Positions 38,424-46,580 of a stretch of DNA of 64,000 nt are shown in pieces. Positions within the stretch are counted from its first letter, which is position 1, and each line of letters opens with the position of its first letter. A program made the translations under genes and the position numbers. The notes under the pieces were generated by a model that made no database searches, was not told the DNA's origin, and saw only the letters and a program-made list of their open reading frames with translations. The stretch is from Cytophagaceae bacterium (GTDB lineage: Bacteria > Bacteroidota > Bacteroidia > Cytophagales > Spirosomataceae), in contig JADKIR010000004.1 in the NCBI GenBank assembly GCA_016722655.1, positions 3,397,130 to 3,461,129 of the forward strand, written 5' to 3'.

Positions 38424-39110
38424 TCAACAAATAAGCAGCAAGCGGCTGGTTTTTTCTTTTGGAGCACGGTGGACACAAGGCGGAACTCTAAGTTCCGGAT
38501 GATCTATCGCCAATCGCCAAAGATTACCTAAGCCTAAGCTAAGAGGTTCAGCCTCAGGAGTGGCCTGATAATGCAGATCAAAGAAATTTTCTGTTAAATA
38601 AGACTCAAAATCTTCCACATCGCCCCCGAATTGTTTTAATAATTCTTCACGAATTTCAGGAATCAATATTTTCTGAACTGCCTGAGAATTTGGAATGATT
38701 TCGCTCGGATCACCATAGTAAGTGCATAAAAAGGTATCGGTGGGTAGGGGAGAGCGGTCCACATGGTATGAATATACGTCGGTCGGGAATATGGAATTTT
38801 CCTCATCCTGCTCATAGCATTGAATCAGATTCAGCACCGGATCAGCACCAAACTCACTTAATAATTTCAGATCATTTATTATTATTTCGCGGGCTATTTC
38901 ACCTTCTTTACTCAATTCCAGCTCCTGAAGGTATTCAGCATCAATGACCGTGATATTATCTACGATTTTTACTTTCTTTACAATTTCCGAAAAATCTCCA
39001 CTCAACTTTCGTTCCCAGCAAATTGCATTTTTTTCTCCTTCATAGATTGTATTTATCAGATCCTGGAAATTGTCAACAGTGAGTATTTGATTTTCGGTAT
39101 TTGATTCCAC
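38424..39110 (-). CDS. DUF1826-like protein
   Basis: This 228-residue protein contains YSYHVDRSPLPTDTFLCTYYGDPSEI and the C-terminal VHRAPKEKTSRLLLIC. H-V-D, the L-C-T-Y-x-G strand and the closing H-R-x-P with R-L-L-L match what I know of DUF1826. His and Asp could bind a metal. Cytoplasmic, function unknown. It and the next gene are on the same strand, 63 bases apart. Confidence 0.7.
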   Translation of the reverse strand: MESNTENQILTVDNFQDLINTIYEGEKNAICWERKLSGDFSEIVKKVKIVDNITVIDAEYLQELELSKEGEIAREIIINDLKLLSEFGADPVLNLIQCYEQDEENSIFPTDVYSYHVDRSPLPTDTFLCTYYGDPSEIIPNSQAVQKILIPEIREELLKQFGGDVEDFESYLTENFFDLHYQATPEAEPLSLGLGNLWRLAIDHPELRVPPCVHRAPKEKTSRLLLIC

Positions 39111-39173
39111 TAGATAATTACAATTAAAATATTTTTAATTTCTTTCAGTATTCAAAAAATTTAAATAATCAAA

Positions 39174-39725
39174 TTATTGTTTACTTGCTTCAAATAAAAC
39201 CTTCCTTTTCCGGCATTCAAGATCATCCACAGTATATACTTTTAAGTCTTCAAAACGAAATGTGGCCTTTCCAATTACCGCTCCGTCAAGGTCAATGTTA
39301 ATGATTGAAAAATAATCTTCATCACACCATTCGATAAATCCAAAATAGACCTCATCATCGTCGAGTTCAAACTTTATAATGAAATCTTTATCACCGATGA
39401 AGCTTTCAAACAAACTGGTAAAGTTATTCTTAAACTCGTTTTTACTTTTTAAATGAAAAGTTTGGGTCAGGATTTCCTTTTGGCGTTTAATCAATAATTC
39501 TATCCCGTTTAAATATGCCGTATCGGTTTCAACAAACTTAATATCTGATAGGCTGAGTGTGACAATACCATCGGCTGTGCCAAATTTGGAGAAGTGTTGC
39601 AAAATCACAAACTCATCGGTGTATTCCAGTACATATCCGCAATTAAAACCTTCATAGGTTCCATAAAAATTTAACCCTATTATTTTATTTTCTTTCTTTG
39701 ATTTTTCTAGAATGTCGAGTATCAT
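39174..39725 (-). CDS. Acidic cytoplasmic protein, unknown
   Basis: This 183-residue acidic protein lacks a signal. Two similar halves are visible: EGFNCGYVLEYTDEFVILQHFSKFGTADGIVTL and DDDEVYFGFIEWCDEDYFSIINIDLDGAVIGKATF. These read as tandem SH3- or Sm-like beta modules (inference). No family recognised. It is upstream of the DUF1826-like gene on the same strand. Confidence 0.65.
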   Translation of the reverse strand: MILDILEKSKKENKIIGLNFYGTYEGFNCGYVLEYTDEFVILQHFSKFGTADGIVTLSLSDIKFVETDTAYLNGIELLIKRQKEILTQTFHLKSKNEFKNNFTSLFESFIGDKDFIIKFELDDDEVYFGFIEWCDEDYFSIINIDLDGAVIGKATFRFEDLKVYTVDDLECRKRKVLFEASKQ

Positions 39726-39863
39726 CGGTTAATTTTAAAAATGTATAAACTTTCTGGGGTAGTATTTTATTGTATTTAATTTTTCCCTGCACCAAAAATA
39801 GGTAATAAAGGTATTTTAAATTTGCTGGAAAGGTAAAACAGTTTAAAAATATTTTAAAAAAAC

Positions 39864-40250
39864 TCAGGCATTTTGGTAGATAGAAATCCAGTTGCCGTCA
39901 GGGTCTGAGATATATCCAAAATAATTCCCCGCTTCACTTTTGGCCGGAGGCTTAATTATTTTTACACTTTCTTTATTCAAGTATTCAAAAAGCCCGAAAA
40001 TGTCATCGGTTTTTAGTCCAATTTCGAAGGGATGTCCGGAAACCTCAACCGGCAAGCCATGAGATTGCAAGCCTTTAAATGAACTTATGCCTATCACCGA
40101 TTCTCTTATTTTATATTCAATATGTTCAGGTTCACCTATTTTGGGAAAACGGTAACATGTTTCCAAGCCCAGAATTTCACCATAAAAATGAGCAGAAGCC
40201 TGAATATCTGAACAATAAACTACAACCAGTGATTTTAGGAATGTTGGCAT
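39864..40250 (-). CDS. VOC family (glyoxalase-like) protein
   Basis: This 128-residue protein has one VOC domain: VVYCSDIQASAHFYGEILGLET, a middle strand VEVSGHPFEIGLKTDDIFGLFEYL and the closing YFGYISDPDGNWISIYQ. The fold binds a metal and acts on small substrates (glyoxalase, dioxygenase or antibiotic-binding types). The specific role is unknown. Same strand, 15 bases downstream of the PhnB-like gene. Confidence 0.87.
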   Translation of the reverse strand: MPTFLKSLVVVYCSDIQASAHFYGEILGLETCYRFPKIGEPEHIEYKIRESVIGISSFKGLQSHGLPVEVSGHPFEIGLKTDDIFGLFEYLNKESVKIIKPPAKSEAGNYFGYISDPDGNWISIYQNA

Positions 40251-40265
40251 GAATAATTTTTTACT

Positions 40266-40871
40266 TCATTTTAGTTCTGAAAGGATTAACTTTTTCTGTT
40301 TGAGGGTATTTTTCATTGCCTTTTCTCTAACTTTTGGATTATCACTGTTAATAAGGTCATAATATTCTTCAGGAACCACTTGCCACGATAAACCATATTT
40401 GTCTTTACACCATCCACAAGAACTTTCTTCCCCACCGTTTGTGGTCAAAGCATTCCAGTAATAATCTACTTCTGCCTGGTCTTTGCAATTAATCACAAAA
40501 GAAACCGACTCATTGAATTTGAAAAATGGACCCGCAGCAAAAATATTGAATTCTACGCCATTAATTTCCATAATTGCAGTTTCAAAGTCTCCTCCTCCAG
40601 CTTCCGGTGGATTTTTATATTTACGTAGTTCTTTCAGTTTGCCATCTTTGAATATAGAAAGGTAATAATCAACCACTTCTTTAGCGTCTTTGGTCTCAAC
40701 CCAGAGTGAAGGAGTTATTTTTTGCTTAATAGAGACAGACTTTTTTGGCTCGTTTTGATCGGAAGTTGATTCGGTTTTATTGTTTTTGTCGGCATTCTCT
40801 TCTGAATTTCCACAGGCCATAAGATTGGCAACGACCAATGCAGTCAAAAAATGAATTATTTTCTTTTTCAT
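40266..40871 (-). CDS. PhnB-like VOC family lipoprotein
   Basis: This 201-residue protein has a lipobox (VANLMAC, then GNSEENADKN), a low-complexity linker and a PhnB-type VOC domain: ITPSLWVETKDAKEVVDYYLSIF, FNIFAAGPFFKFNESVSFVI, YYWNALTTNGGEESSCGWCKDKYGLSWQVVP and a C-terminal helix. The W-C-K-D-K-Y-G-L-S-W-Q-V-V-P stretch is the family hallmark. The lipoprotein signal is unusual for this usually cytoplasmic fold. Forms a pair with the downstream VOC gene. Confidence 0.85.
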   Translation of the reverse strand: MKKKIIHFLTALVVANLMACGNSEENADKNNKTESTSDQNEPKKSVSIKQKITPSLWVETKDAKEVVDYYLSIFKDGKLKELRKYKNPPEAGGGDFETAIMEINGVEFNIFAAGPFFKFNESVSFVINCKDQAEVDYYWNALTTNGGEESSCGWCKDKYGLSWQVVPEEYYDLINSDNPKVREKAMKNTLKQKKLILSELK

Positions 40872-41218
40872 AGTTTTAAATTTTTTTTGATAGTCTAAAA
40901 TTTAAAAGAAAATAGATGTTTTAAGAGAAATTATTAAATTAGAAGGCAAAATAATATTATTTCTGAAGAATAGAAAATTTGAAACCAGTCTGTAAGTCTG
41001 ATTGAGCCACAGCCGACAAACAACGTGTTCCTTCTACCGGAGCAAATGTGGCTTAATGTCGTGATTCGGAACGTACAGATAGTTTATTGCACTTTTTAAA
41101 AATGCAATTTGGTGGATCGTTGTTATTTCTTGCTTTTCCTACAATTGCTATTTATTTCCCTAATTCTCTATAATTCCTTGATGGTCAACAAAGCAAAAAT
41201 AGGAATACATATCAAAGT
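40872..41218. other. Intergenic stretch with one long hairpin
   Basis: About 350 bases with no convincing ORF. AGCCACA (about 41005) and TGTGGCT (about 41048) pair across some 35 bases containing AACAACGTGTTCC. This is reminiscent of the spacer palindromes further right but too short to class. Confidence 0.45.
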
Positions 41219-41764
41219 CTAACAACCGTCTTTGCGAGGTAAATGTTTATAAATTATTTTACTGTCTCGCTCTATATAATCGCCCGCTACTATTGGATAG
41301 GCATACTTGGGTGCATGGGACACGTTTCGGCTTCTGATTATGATATTGTCGTCAACTTTTAAGCTATGCAATTGCTGGAATTCATTGGATTTTAACGGTC
41401 CAAAACTAAGAATAAAATCGTCACCCTTAATCCTGACCATCATTCCGAAACCAACACGTGAGCCTGGAGGAAGCGAAAGAGAAGTAATAACGCCCTCCAT
41501 ACTGGTACTATCCATTAATGACTTCCTTATTTTGGCTTCACTGGCATAAACCTTTTGACCTGCGGGTGAAGCTTCCCATTTTTTGAACAAAATACCATCC
41601 GGGGTAGCCTCCCATTTTTTCCTGGAAGCTTTTATTTCTTCAGCTGTGGGAGGCTTTGAGATTGTCTTTTTTGGAGTTACTTTTTTAAATTCACGATTCG
41701 CAAATACCAGTCCGACTACTACAATCAGCGGTAAAATCAGCATGTAAATAGTCTTTTTCATACT
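41219..41764 (-). CDS. Membrane-anchored or secreted protein, unknown
   Basis: About 181 residues from MKKTIYMLILPLIVVVGL; the upstream 30 in-frame codons are not signal-like. One N-terminal hydrophobic span is followed by a basic linker and a short internal duplication (KKWEATPDGILF then KKWEASPAGQKVY). A beta-rich C-terminal domain has MMVRIKGDDFILSFGPLKSNEF. It is likely anchored with the bulk in the periplasm. I recognise no family. Confidence 0.66.
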   Translation of the reverse strand, partial: SMKKTIYMLILPLIVVVGLVFANREFKKVTPKKTISKPPTAEEIKASRKKWEATPDGILFKKWEASPAGQKVYASEAKIRKSLMDSTSMEGVITSLSLPPGSRVGFGMMVRIKGDDFILSFGPLKSNEFQQLHSLKVDDNIIIRSRNVSHAPKYAYPIVAGDYIERDSKIIYKHLPRKDGC

Positions 41765-42219
41765 TTTAATATTTTTAATTGATATTTTTCTCAAGAATAT
41801 TTCTTTACTAAAAACTTTAATAATGTTCCTTTCAACCTGAAAGTAAAAATTCAAATTTTAAAGTTTTAATTTCTCATTTTATTCTGATGCCAAACTGATA
41901 AGTTACCCTGTCTTTGAGGCTTTTCCATGTTCAAAACTATCCTTTGAATTCCGAAATGTAGTAAATCAAATGTAAAATAATGTAAATATGGATTGCCAAC
42001 ACCGCAATACATAAGGAGGTGAGGCAGATTAGTTATTATGGCTTTGGATTAGTCAGATTGTTTTTTCAATGTGTTCAGAATGGAGTCAGGTAAAAACTAA
42101 TTTGATAAAATGAATTTCACAGGGATTCTTTTTCTGCAGGTATATCCCTCCATTCGCTTATCCGAAGGTAATATCCTTCCTATAGGTGGATTCAAATCAC
42201 AATAAATAATTTAGTTTCT
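41765..42219. other. Intergenic stretch, nothing distinct
   Basis: About 450 bases between two minus-strand genes. No ORF, strong hairpin or repeat was noticed. Confidence 0.45.
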
Positions 42220-42657
42220 TTAAGAATTAGCAATATTGGTGGCTTGTCTCGCAACTAATTTCCATTCCTTTTTTTCTTTTACCCAAATATTTGTAAAACG
42301 TCTTACAATTTTTTGTTCTATTCCCAAAGCATCTTTTTGTGGTTGAGAAATTTCTTTACCCATCACTATAGCTAGGTTTTTAGAAAATGTGACACTCTCG
42401 ATTATCCTTTGGTAGGCAGGGAACTTCTGGCCATTGCGTATAAAACCAATAATGTCATTACCGGTAATGATTTTACCAGCCGGATTGTTAACTATATAAT
42501 CTTTCGACCAAACTTTTGATAATGCAGTCGTGTCTGATTTGTCTAATAATTCAGCCCAGTAATTTTCTAATTGTCTGATCTCCAATTCTGATTTTGATTG
42601 TCCAAAACTAAAAGTTGAAAAAAATATTAGAGAAATAATGAATAGTATTTGTTTCAT
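42220..42657 (-). CDS. SnoaL/DUF4440-like secreted protein
   Basis: This 145-residue protein has a signal peptide (FSTFSFGQ) and an NTF2-like cone fold: IRQLENYWAELLDKSDTTALSKVWSKDYIVNNPAGKIITGND, then FPAYQRIIESVTFSKNLAIVMGKEIS and the closing FTNIWVKEKKEWKLVARQATN. The pattern matches DUF4440 nuclear transport factor 2-like proteins. The role is unknown; some bind or isomerise small molecules. Confidence 0.85.
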   Translation of the reverse strand: MKQILFIISLIFFSTFSFGQSKSELEIRQLENYWAELLDKSDTTALSKVWSKDYIVNNPAGKIITGNDIIGFIRNGQKFPAYQRIIESVTFSKNLAIVMGKEISQPQKDALGIEQKIVRRFTNIWVKEKKEWKLVARQATNIANS

Positions 42658-42718
42658 TTTTAAAGTTAAATTTAATTTCTTTTTTGAAGGTCTTTATATT
42701 GTTTGTTTTGGTTTTCCA

Positions 42719-42852
42719 GCTGGCATATATAGGCTTGGCAAAGATGGGGGAATTTAAGTGCAAATGCTCATTTTAACATAAATGTTCAATAAAATCAAGT
42801 AGCTCAAAAATATTAATAATATCCCGCTTTTGCAAAACCGCTATGGGTGACT
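42719..42852. repeat. Degenerate attC-like palindrome
   Basis: The left arm contains ATAGGCTTGGCAAAGATGGGG and the right arm CCCGCTTTTGCAAAACCGCTAT, an imperfect long-range palindrome about 130 bases wide. The loop has TGCAAATGCTCA and ATGTTCAATAAAAT. Its organisation is the same as that of the spacers between 45.4 and 58.9 kb, but the outer GTT/AAC cores are not clear. Low confidence. Confidence 0.4.
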
Positions 42853-42979
42853 TTATTTTTTTTTAATTTCTTTTTCAATTATGTATTCAAAATTTTCAAA
42901 ATCATCTTAGAAACTGTTTTAGATGATAACCCATTTTTTATTATAATTTTAACCCAAATTTTAAGGATTTGCCAGATAT

Positions 42980-43013
42980 AAAAAAGAAGCCTTTCCAATA
43001 AAAGAAAGGCTTC
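42980..43013 (-). terminator. Rho-independent terminator (minus strand)
   Basis: GAAGCCTTTC and GAAAGGCTTC pair perfectly, with the A-run on the plus strand giving the T-tract. It ends the TolB-like gene. Confidence 0.9.
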
Positions 43014-43031
43014 ACATTTAGAAGGTTATAT

Positions 43032-44531
43032 TTATAGTTTGGTATTGCTTATAAAGGCTACATACCTTCCGTCAGGCGACCAGGAAGGGGTGTTTATCGA
43101 ACCCTGGCCTCCATAGAAATAGGCAATCGTTTGGGGTACACCACCACTAACCGGCATAATTTTTAAAGTTACTTTTTTGTAAAACGGATGACTTGCAGGG
43201 TCTATTTCTTTCGGAAAAGCAATATATATCAGCTGCTTTCCATCAGGTGAAATATGCGGAAACCAGTCGTTGTATTTATCAAAAGTAACCTGCTCCTGAT
43301 TGCTGCCGTCGGGCTTCATCCTGTAAATTTTCATGGTACCGGTTCTTACTGAGTTAAAATATATATATTTACCATCGGGAGTATATTCCGGTCCGTCATC
43401 CAGGGTAGGTGTTTTGGTCAATTGCGTTTCTATTTTTGTGGCTATATCTATAGACCAAATATCCTGCTGACCGTTGCGATCACCCATGTAAATCAGGCGT
43501 TTACCATCTGGTGACCAGCTGTGAAACCATGAATGTCCCCAGGTCGGGTCAGTTATTTGTTTGGCTTCTCCTTTTCCATCAAGGGCCATGGTATATATTG
43601 TTGACCTACGGGGATTACCCAAATATGAGCTCAATCCTATCATTTTTCCATCGAAAGACAGCACGTGGTCGTTATTATTGACCACAGCATTACCTGTATT
43701 TAAGATTTCTTCTTTACCTGTGGCCAGGGTAAACTTCAACATTTTACCGTCGCTATTGTTATAATAAAGATATTTACCGTCTTTTGACCAGTTTGGAGCC
43801 TGTATGGAGTTGGGCACGGAATGTATAATTTTTCGTAAACCGGTTTTTACATCCAAAATTTCAATTTGGCTACCCAAATAATCTTTATAGGGTGTATAGT
43901 CATCAGAAGCAGGTATGGTGATGCGTACATTTGAAAAAATAGCTTTCTCAACTACTTTTTCGTTGTGTGAGCATAGAAAAAGACCTGCAAATACCTCATC
44001 GTTAAGATTTATTTCTTTTGTAACCGTTTTAAAGCTTTCGCCTTGGGTGGCTGCCGAAAAAAAGAATTTATTGCCTTTTCGCTGAAACTCGATATGGCTG
44101 GGGTGATAGGTCGAAAGCTCCACTTGATTGGTTTCGGCTTCAGTGGCCTCACGATATTGAAGAGAAGTGAGCACATCGCCATGTACACAAGCGTCGGCAT
44201 AGGCAGCGTTAGGGTCAAGACTGTTTCGTGCGATAATGCCGATTTTACGATGCGGGTCTGTTCCGGCCCCGATAAACTTAATTGTAGCCGAAATAATAAA
44301 ATCGCCTTTTAATTTTTTCCAAAGAAAATTATGCTGGTCGGTTCTACCCCACATGTTGATACCGGCTCCGGAAAGGGTATATTCCTGGGTGTCTGAATTA
44401 TAGGATACATCACCTTTTATAGCGGGTTTTCCTATGTCTGTTCGTTCGTCAAAAAGACCGATTTTACCGGGTAATTGGCCAAAGGCCGTGCTGAAAGCAA
44501 CAAAAATAAAAATAATTGTTAGTGATTTCAT
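43032..44531 (-). CDS. Secreted TolB-like beta-propeller protein
   Basis: This 499-residue protein has a signal peptide (FSTAFGQ). Residues about 25-205 form a concanavalin/DUF1080-like lectin domain (TLSGAGINMWGRTDQHNFLWKKLKGDF). Residues about 220-499 are WD40-like (PD40) propeller repeats with W-S-P-D-G-K signatures: APNWSKDGKYLYY, HSWSPDGKRLIYMGDRNG, GPEYTPDGKYIYFNS, PHISPDGKQLIYIAF and PSWSPDGRYVAFISN. It is probably periplasmic, with glycan or protein binding. Activity unknown. Confidence 0.87.
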   Translation of the reverse strand: MKSLTIIFIFVAFSTAFGQLPGKIGLFDERTDIGKPAIKGDVSYNSDTQEYTLSGAGINMWGRTDQHNFLWKKLKGDFIISATIKFIGAGTDPHRKIGIIARNSLDPNAAYADACVHGDVLTSLQYREATEAETNQVELSTYHPSHIEFQRKGNKFFFSAATQGESFKTVTKEINLNDEVFAGLFLCSHNEKVVEKAIFSNVRITIPASDDYTPYKDYLGSQIEILDVKTGLRKIIHSVPNSIQAPNWSKDGKYLYYNNSDGKMLKFTLATGKEEILNTGNAVVNNNDHVLSFDGKMIGLSSYLGNPRRSTIYTMALDGKGEAKQITDPTWGHSWFHSWSPDGKRLIYMGDRNGQQDIWSIDIATKIETQLTKTPTLDDGPEYTPDGKYIYFNSVRTGTMKIYRMKPDGSNQEQVTFDKYNDWFPHISPDGKQLIYIAFPKEIDPASHPFYKKVTLKIMPVSGGVPQTIAYFYGGQGSINTPSWSPDGRYVAFISNTKL

Positions 44532-44673
44532 CTTGATTTGATTGGTTGAATAAATAAATCAAAATTAACGATTATAAATAAGGGAAATGAGAAAATCTAA
44601 ATAAAATTCTGAATTAAAATCTTCAACAAAAACTAATGATGTTTTGCTATGTTTCTAAGCACCCTGGTATTCC

Positions 44674-44738
44674 CGGCGAATTGATAATAAGGATTTTACT
44701 GGAATTTGTTTTATGGGGTTGAAACAATCAATTCGCCG
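44674..44738. repeat. Perfect 12-bp inverted repeat with 41-base loop
   Basis: CGGCGAATTGAT (44674-44685) pairs with ATCAATTCGCCG (44727-44738). It has no T-tract, so it is not a simple terminator. It sits at the left end of the accessory region and may be a shortened cassette spacer. Confidence 0.6.
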
Positions 44739-44856
44739 ATAAGAGTGAAATATCTATAGATCGCAGATTAGGCTTTAGGCTATCCAATCTACTCATCTTC
44801 ATTCATTATGACTTATCGCGTCTGCTGGCATTAAAGCCAGGTTTTCAAATCCTTTT

Positions 44857-45330
44857 TTATCTAGCTTCGGGATGTCCTGACGGAACATCCCGAAGAGCTG
44901 ACTTGTCAGTCAATGGTTCTTTGTCCACAGATATAGGATGAATAAACTTATACAATATCAAACAGAGTCCTCCAGTCAGGAATGTTGCAACAATGTCCCA
45001 CGGATCTATTGTCTTTCCTAGTAATGGATGAGCAATTTCATATAAAGCTACACTTATTGTTAAAGTCTTAATTAAAGATAGTTGTTGTGCTCTTCCTTGT
45101 CCAATCAATCCGATAAAAACAAAAATTGTGGCAATCGTGCCTAATGTGTTACCTAGCGTGTCGGCCAAATGAAAGTCATTGATATTATTTCTATAAATGT
45201 ACGGACGATAAATGGGTCTTGCTACAAATTCGAGAATCAGTATTGAGGTTAGTCCAATTGTCAGGTTTATTATTCTTTCTCTTGTAAATCTCCAACCAGT
45301 TACTCCGTCTTTTAGATCTTTAATTGTCAT
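44857..45330 (-). CDS. Cassette-like membrane protein, unknown
   Basis: This 157-residue protein has about four membrane spans (LTIGLTSILILEFVA, TLGTIATIFVFIGLIG, TISVALYEIAHPLLG and DIVATFLTGGLCLILYKFI). The last 13 residues (ALRDVPSGHPEAR) are encoded by a palindromic repeat and probably replace the native C-terminus. It is the leftmost gene of the array. It has a GCCCAAC core 75 bases from its start, but I found no matching core on the other side. Confidence 0.72.
   Translation of the reverse strand: MTIKDLKDGVTGWRFTRERIINLTIGLTSILILEFVARPIYRPYIYRNNINDFHLADTLGNTLGTIATIFVFIGLIGQGRAQQLSLIKTLTISVALYEIAHPLLGKTIDPWDIVATFLTGGLCLILYKFIHPISVDKEPLTDKSALRDVPSGHPEAR
44865..44895. repeat. Palindromic element forming the end of a gene
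   Basis: CTTCGGGATGT and ACATCCCGAAG pair around CCTGACGGA. A shorter relative (CCCGAAGAGCT preceded by TCCCG...CGGGA) recurs at 45624-45655 at the start of the recombinase gene. Such elements are commonly dispersed in Bacteroidota. Confidence 0.75.
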
Positions 45331-45404
45331 TTCAATATTTTATTTGCAAAATGAATATTCGTAAGTCATTGCATGAAGTTTGCCCCGAAGTATGAACTCA
45401 TGGA

Positions 45405-45536
45405 GCCCAACGGTTTTCGGCTTGGCGATGTGGCGGATTTTTAGCACAAAAGTTCAATAGAATTGCTGCTGTTGAACCTTGCACAAATGTTTCATAGAAG
45501 CACTTCAACCACCATATTGCCAAACCGATGTTGAAC
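45405..45536. repeat. attC-like spacer S1
   Basis: Outer cores are GCCCAAC (45405-45411) and GTTGAAC (45530-45536). Inner arms at 45417-45436 and 45509-45528 match in 16 of 20 positions, all differences being transitions. The loop carries AGCACAAAAG, a smaller GTTCAA/TTGAAC hairpin, and GCTGCTGTTGAACCTTGCAC, which reappears in S6 with 3 changes. This is the layout of integron attC sites. Confidence 0.72.
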
Positions 45537-45623
45537 TAAACCTTCGGTAGTTTTTGGCATGGTATTGATTGATATACAAGATTTAAACCAACTAAATTTT
45601 GTAATTATGACACCAAAAAAAAC

Positions 45624-46580
45624 TTGTCCCGTCAAAGCGGGAAGCCCGAAGAGCTAAGGCAAAATACCCTTATAGCTCAAGCAGACAATGAAATTAAGGG
45701 ATTCAGAGAGTTGAACCAAAAGTTTGAGAAAAAACTTTCGATACTTGGTCTAAGTCGGAGTACTTATCTCAATTATATCAGGCACTTAGCTAAATTGTCC
45801 CTTCATTTTAAATGCTTACCAACCGAACTTGACGAAGACCAACTGACAGACTATCTAAATCTGGTACAACAAGAACATAACACACCCTCTGAAAGCTATT
45901 TTAAATTTACAATTTACGGGCTGAGGCTGCTCTTCAAAATTGAAGGCATCAAGCCGATAGACATGGGCTTGCCGAGCATAAAGAAAGACAAGAAGTTGCC
46001 TGTAGTGCTGAGCAAAGAAGAAATGTGGAGACTGCTACAAGCACCTGATTTACTGAAACATAAGATACTGATAGGGCTACTTTACGGCTGCGGTTTACGT
46101 TGTTTTGAGTCTCGTAATGTTCGGCTCAGAGACTTAGATTTTGACCGAAAAATGCTTCATGTTTACCAAGGCAAAGGAAAGAAAGACAGATATGTGCCAT
46201 TGAGCGAGCATCTGATCAGAGGCTTGAAGAAATACATCTCAGCTGAAAAACCTGAAGATTGGCTATTTAATGGTCAGCCACTTGAGAATCGAAAAGGGGG
46301 AGATTTTGACTCCAGATATTCACAAAAAGGGGTTCAATGGGCAGTGGCTCAAGCAGCCAAAAAAGCAGACATAAGCAAACACGTAAACGTACACACGCTC
46401 AGACATACCTATGCTACTCATTTGCTCGAAGATGGTACTGATATCGTAACCCTGAAAGGATTGCTGGGTCACGAAAGCATAGAGACCACAATGATTTATC
46501 TGCATGTAGCCCAAAGTGGCAGAGTAAAGCCTTTTAGTCCATTGGACACACTGTTTGCTGCATGTCAACCCAAAAGGTAG
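45624..46580 (+). CDS. Tyrosine-type site-specific recombinase
   Basis: This 318-residue protein starts at TTG (45624), within a palindromic repeat. A better ATG at 45607 is out of frame across an A8 run, so its true start may be lost. The catalytic set is complete: Arg in LLYGCGLRCFESRNVRLRD, Lys in GKGKKDRYVPL, HTLRHTYATHLLEDGTD, GLLGHESIETTMIYLH (His and Tyr). It cuts and joins DNA through the Tyr. Overlaps the transposase gene by 19 bases, so both are made together. Confidence 0.9.
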   Translation: MSRQSGKPEELRQNTLIAQADNEIKGFRELNQKFEKKLSILGLSRSTYLNYIRHLAKLSLHFKCLPTELDEDQLTDYLNLVQQEHNTPSESYFKFTIYGLRLLFKIEGIKPIDMGLPSIKKDKKLPVVLSKEEMWRLLQAPDLLKHKILIGLLYGCGLRCFESRNVRLRDLDFDRKMLHVYQGKGKKDRYVPLSEHLIRGLKKYISAEKPEDWLFNGQPLENRKGGDFDSRYSQKGVQWAVAQAAKKADISKHVNVHTLRHTYATHLLEDGTDIVTLKGLLGHESIETTMIYLHVAQSGRVKPFSPLDTLFAACQPKR

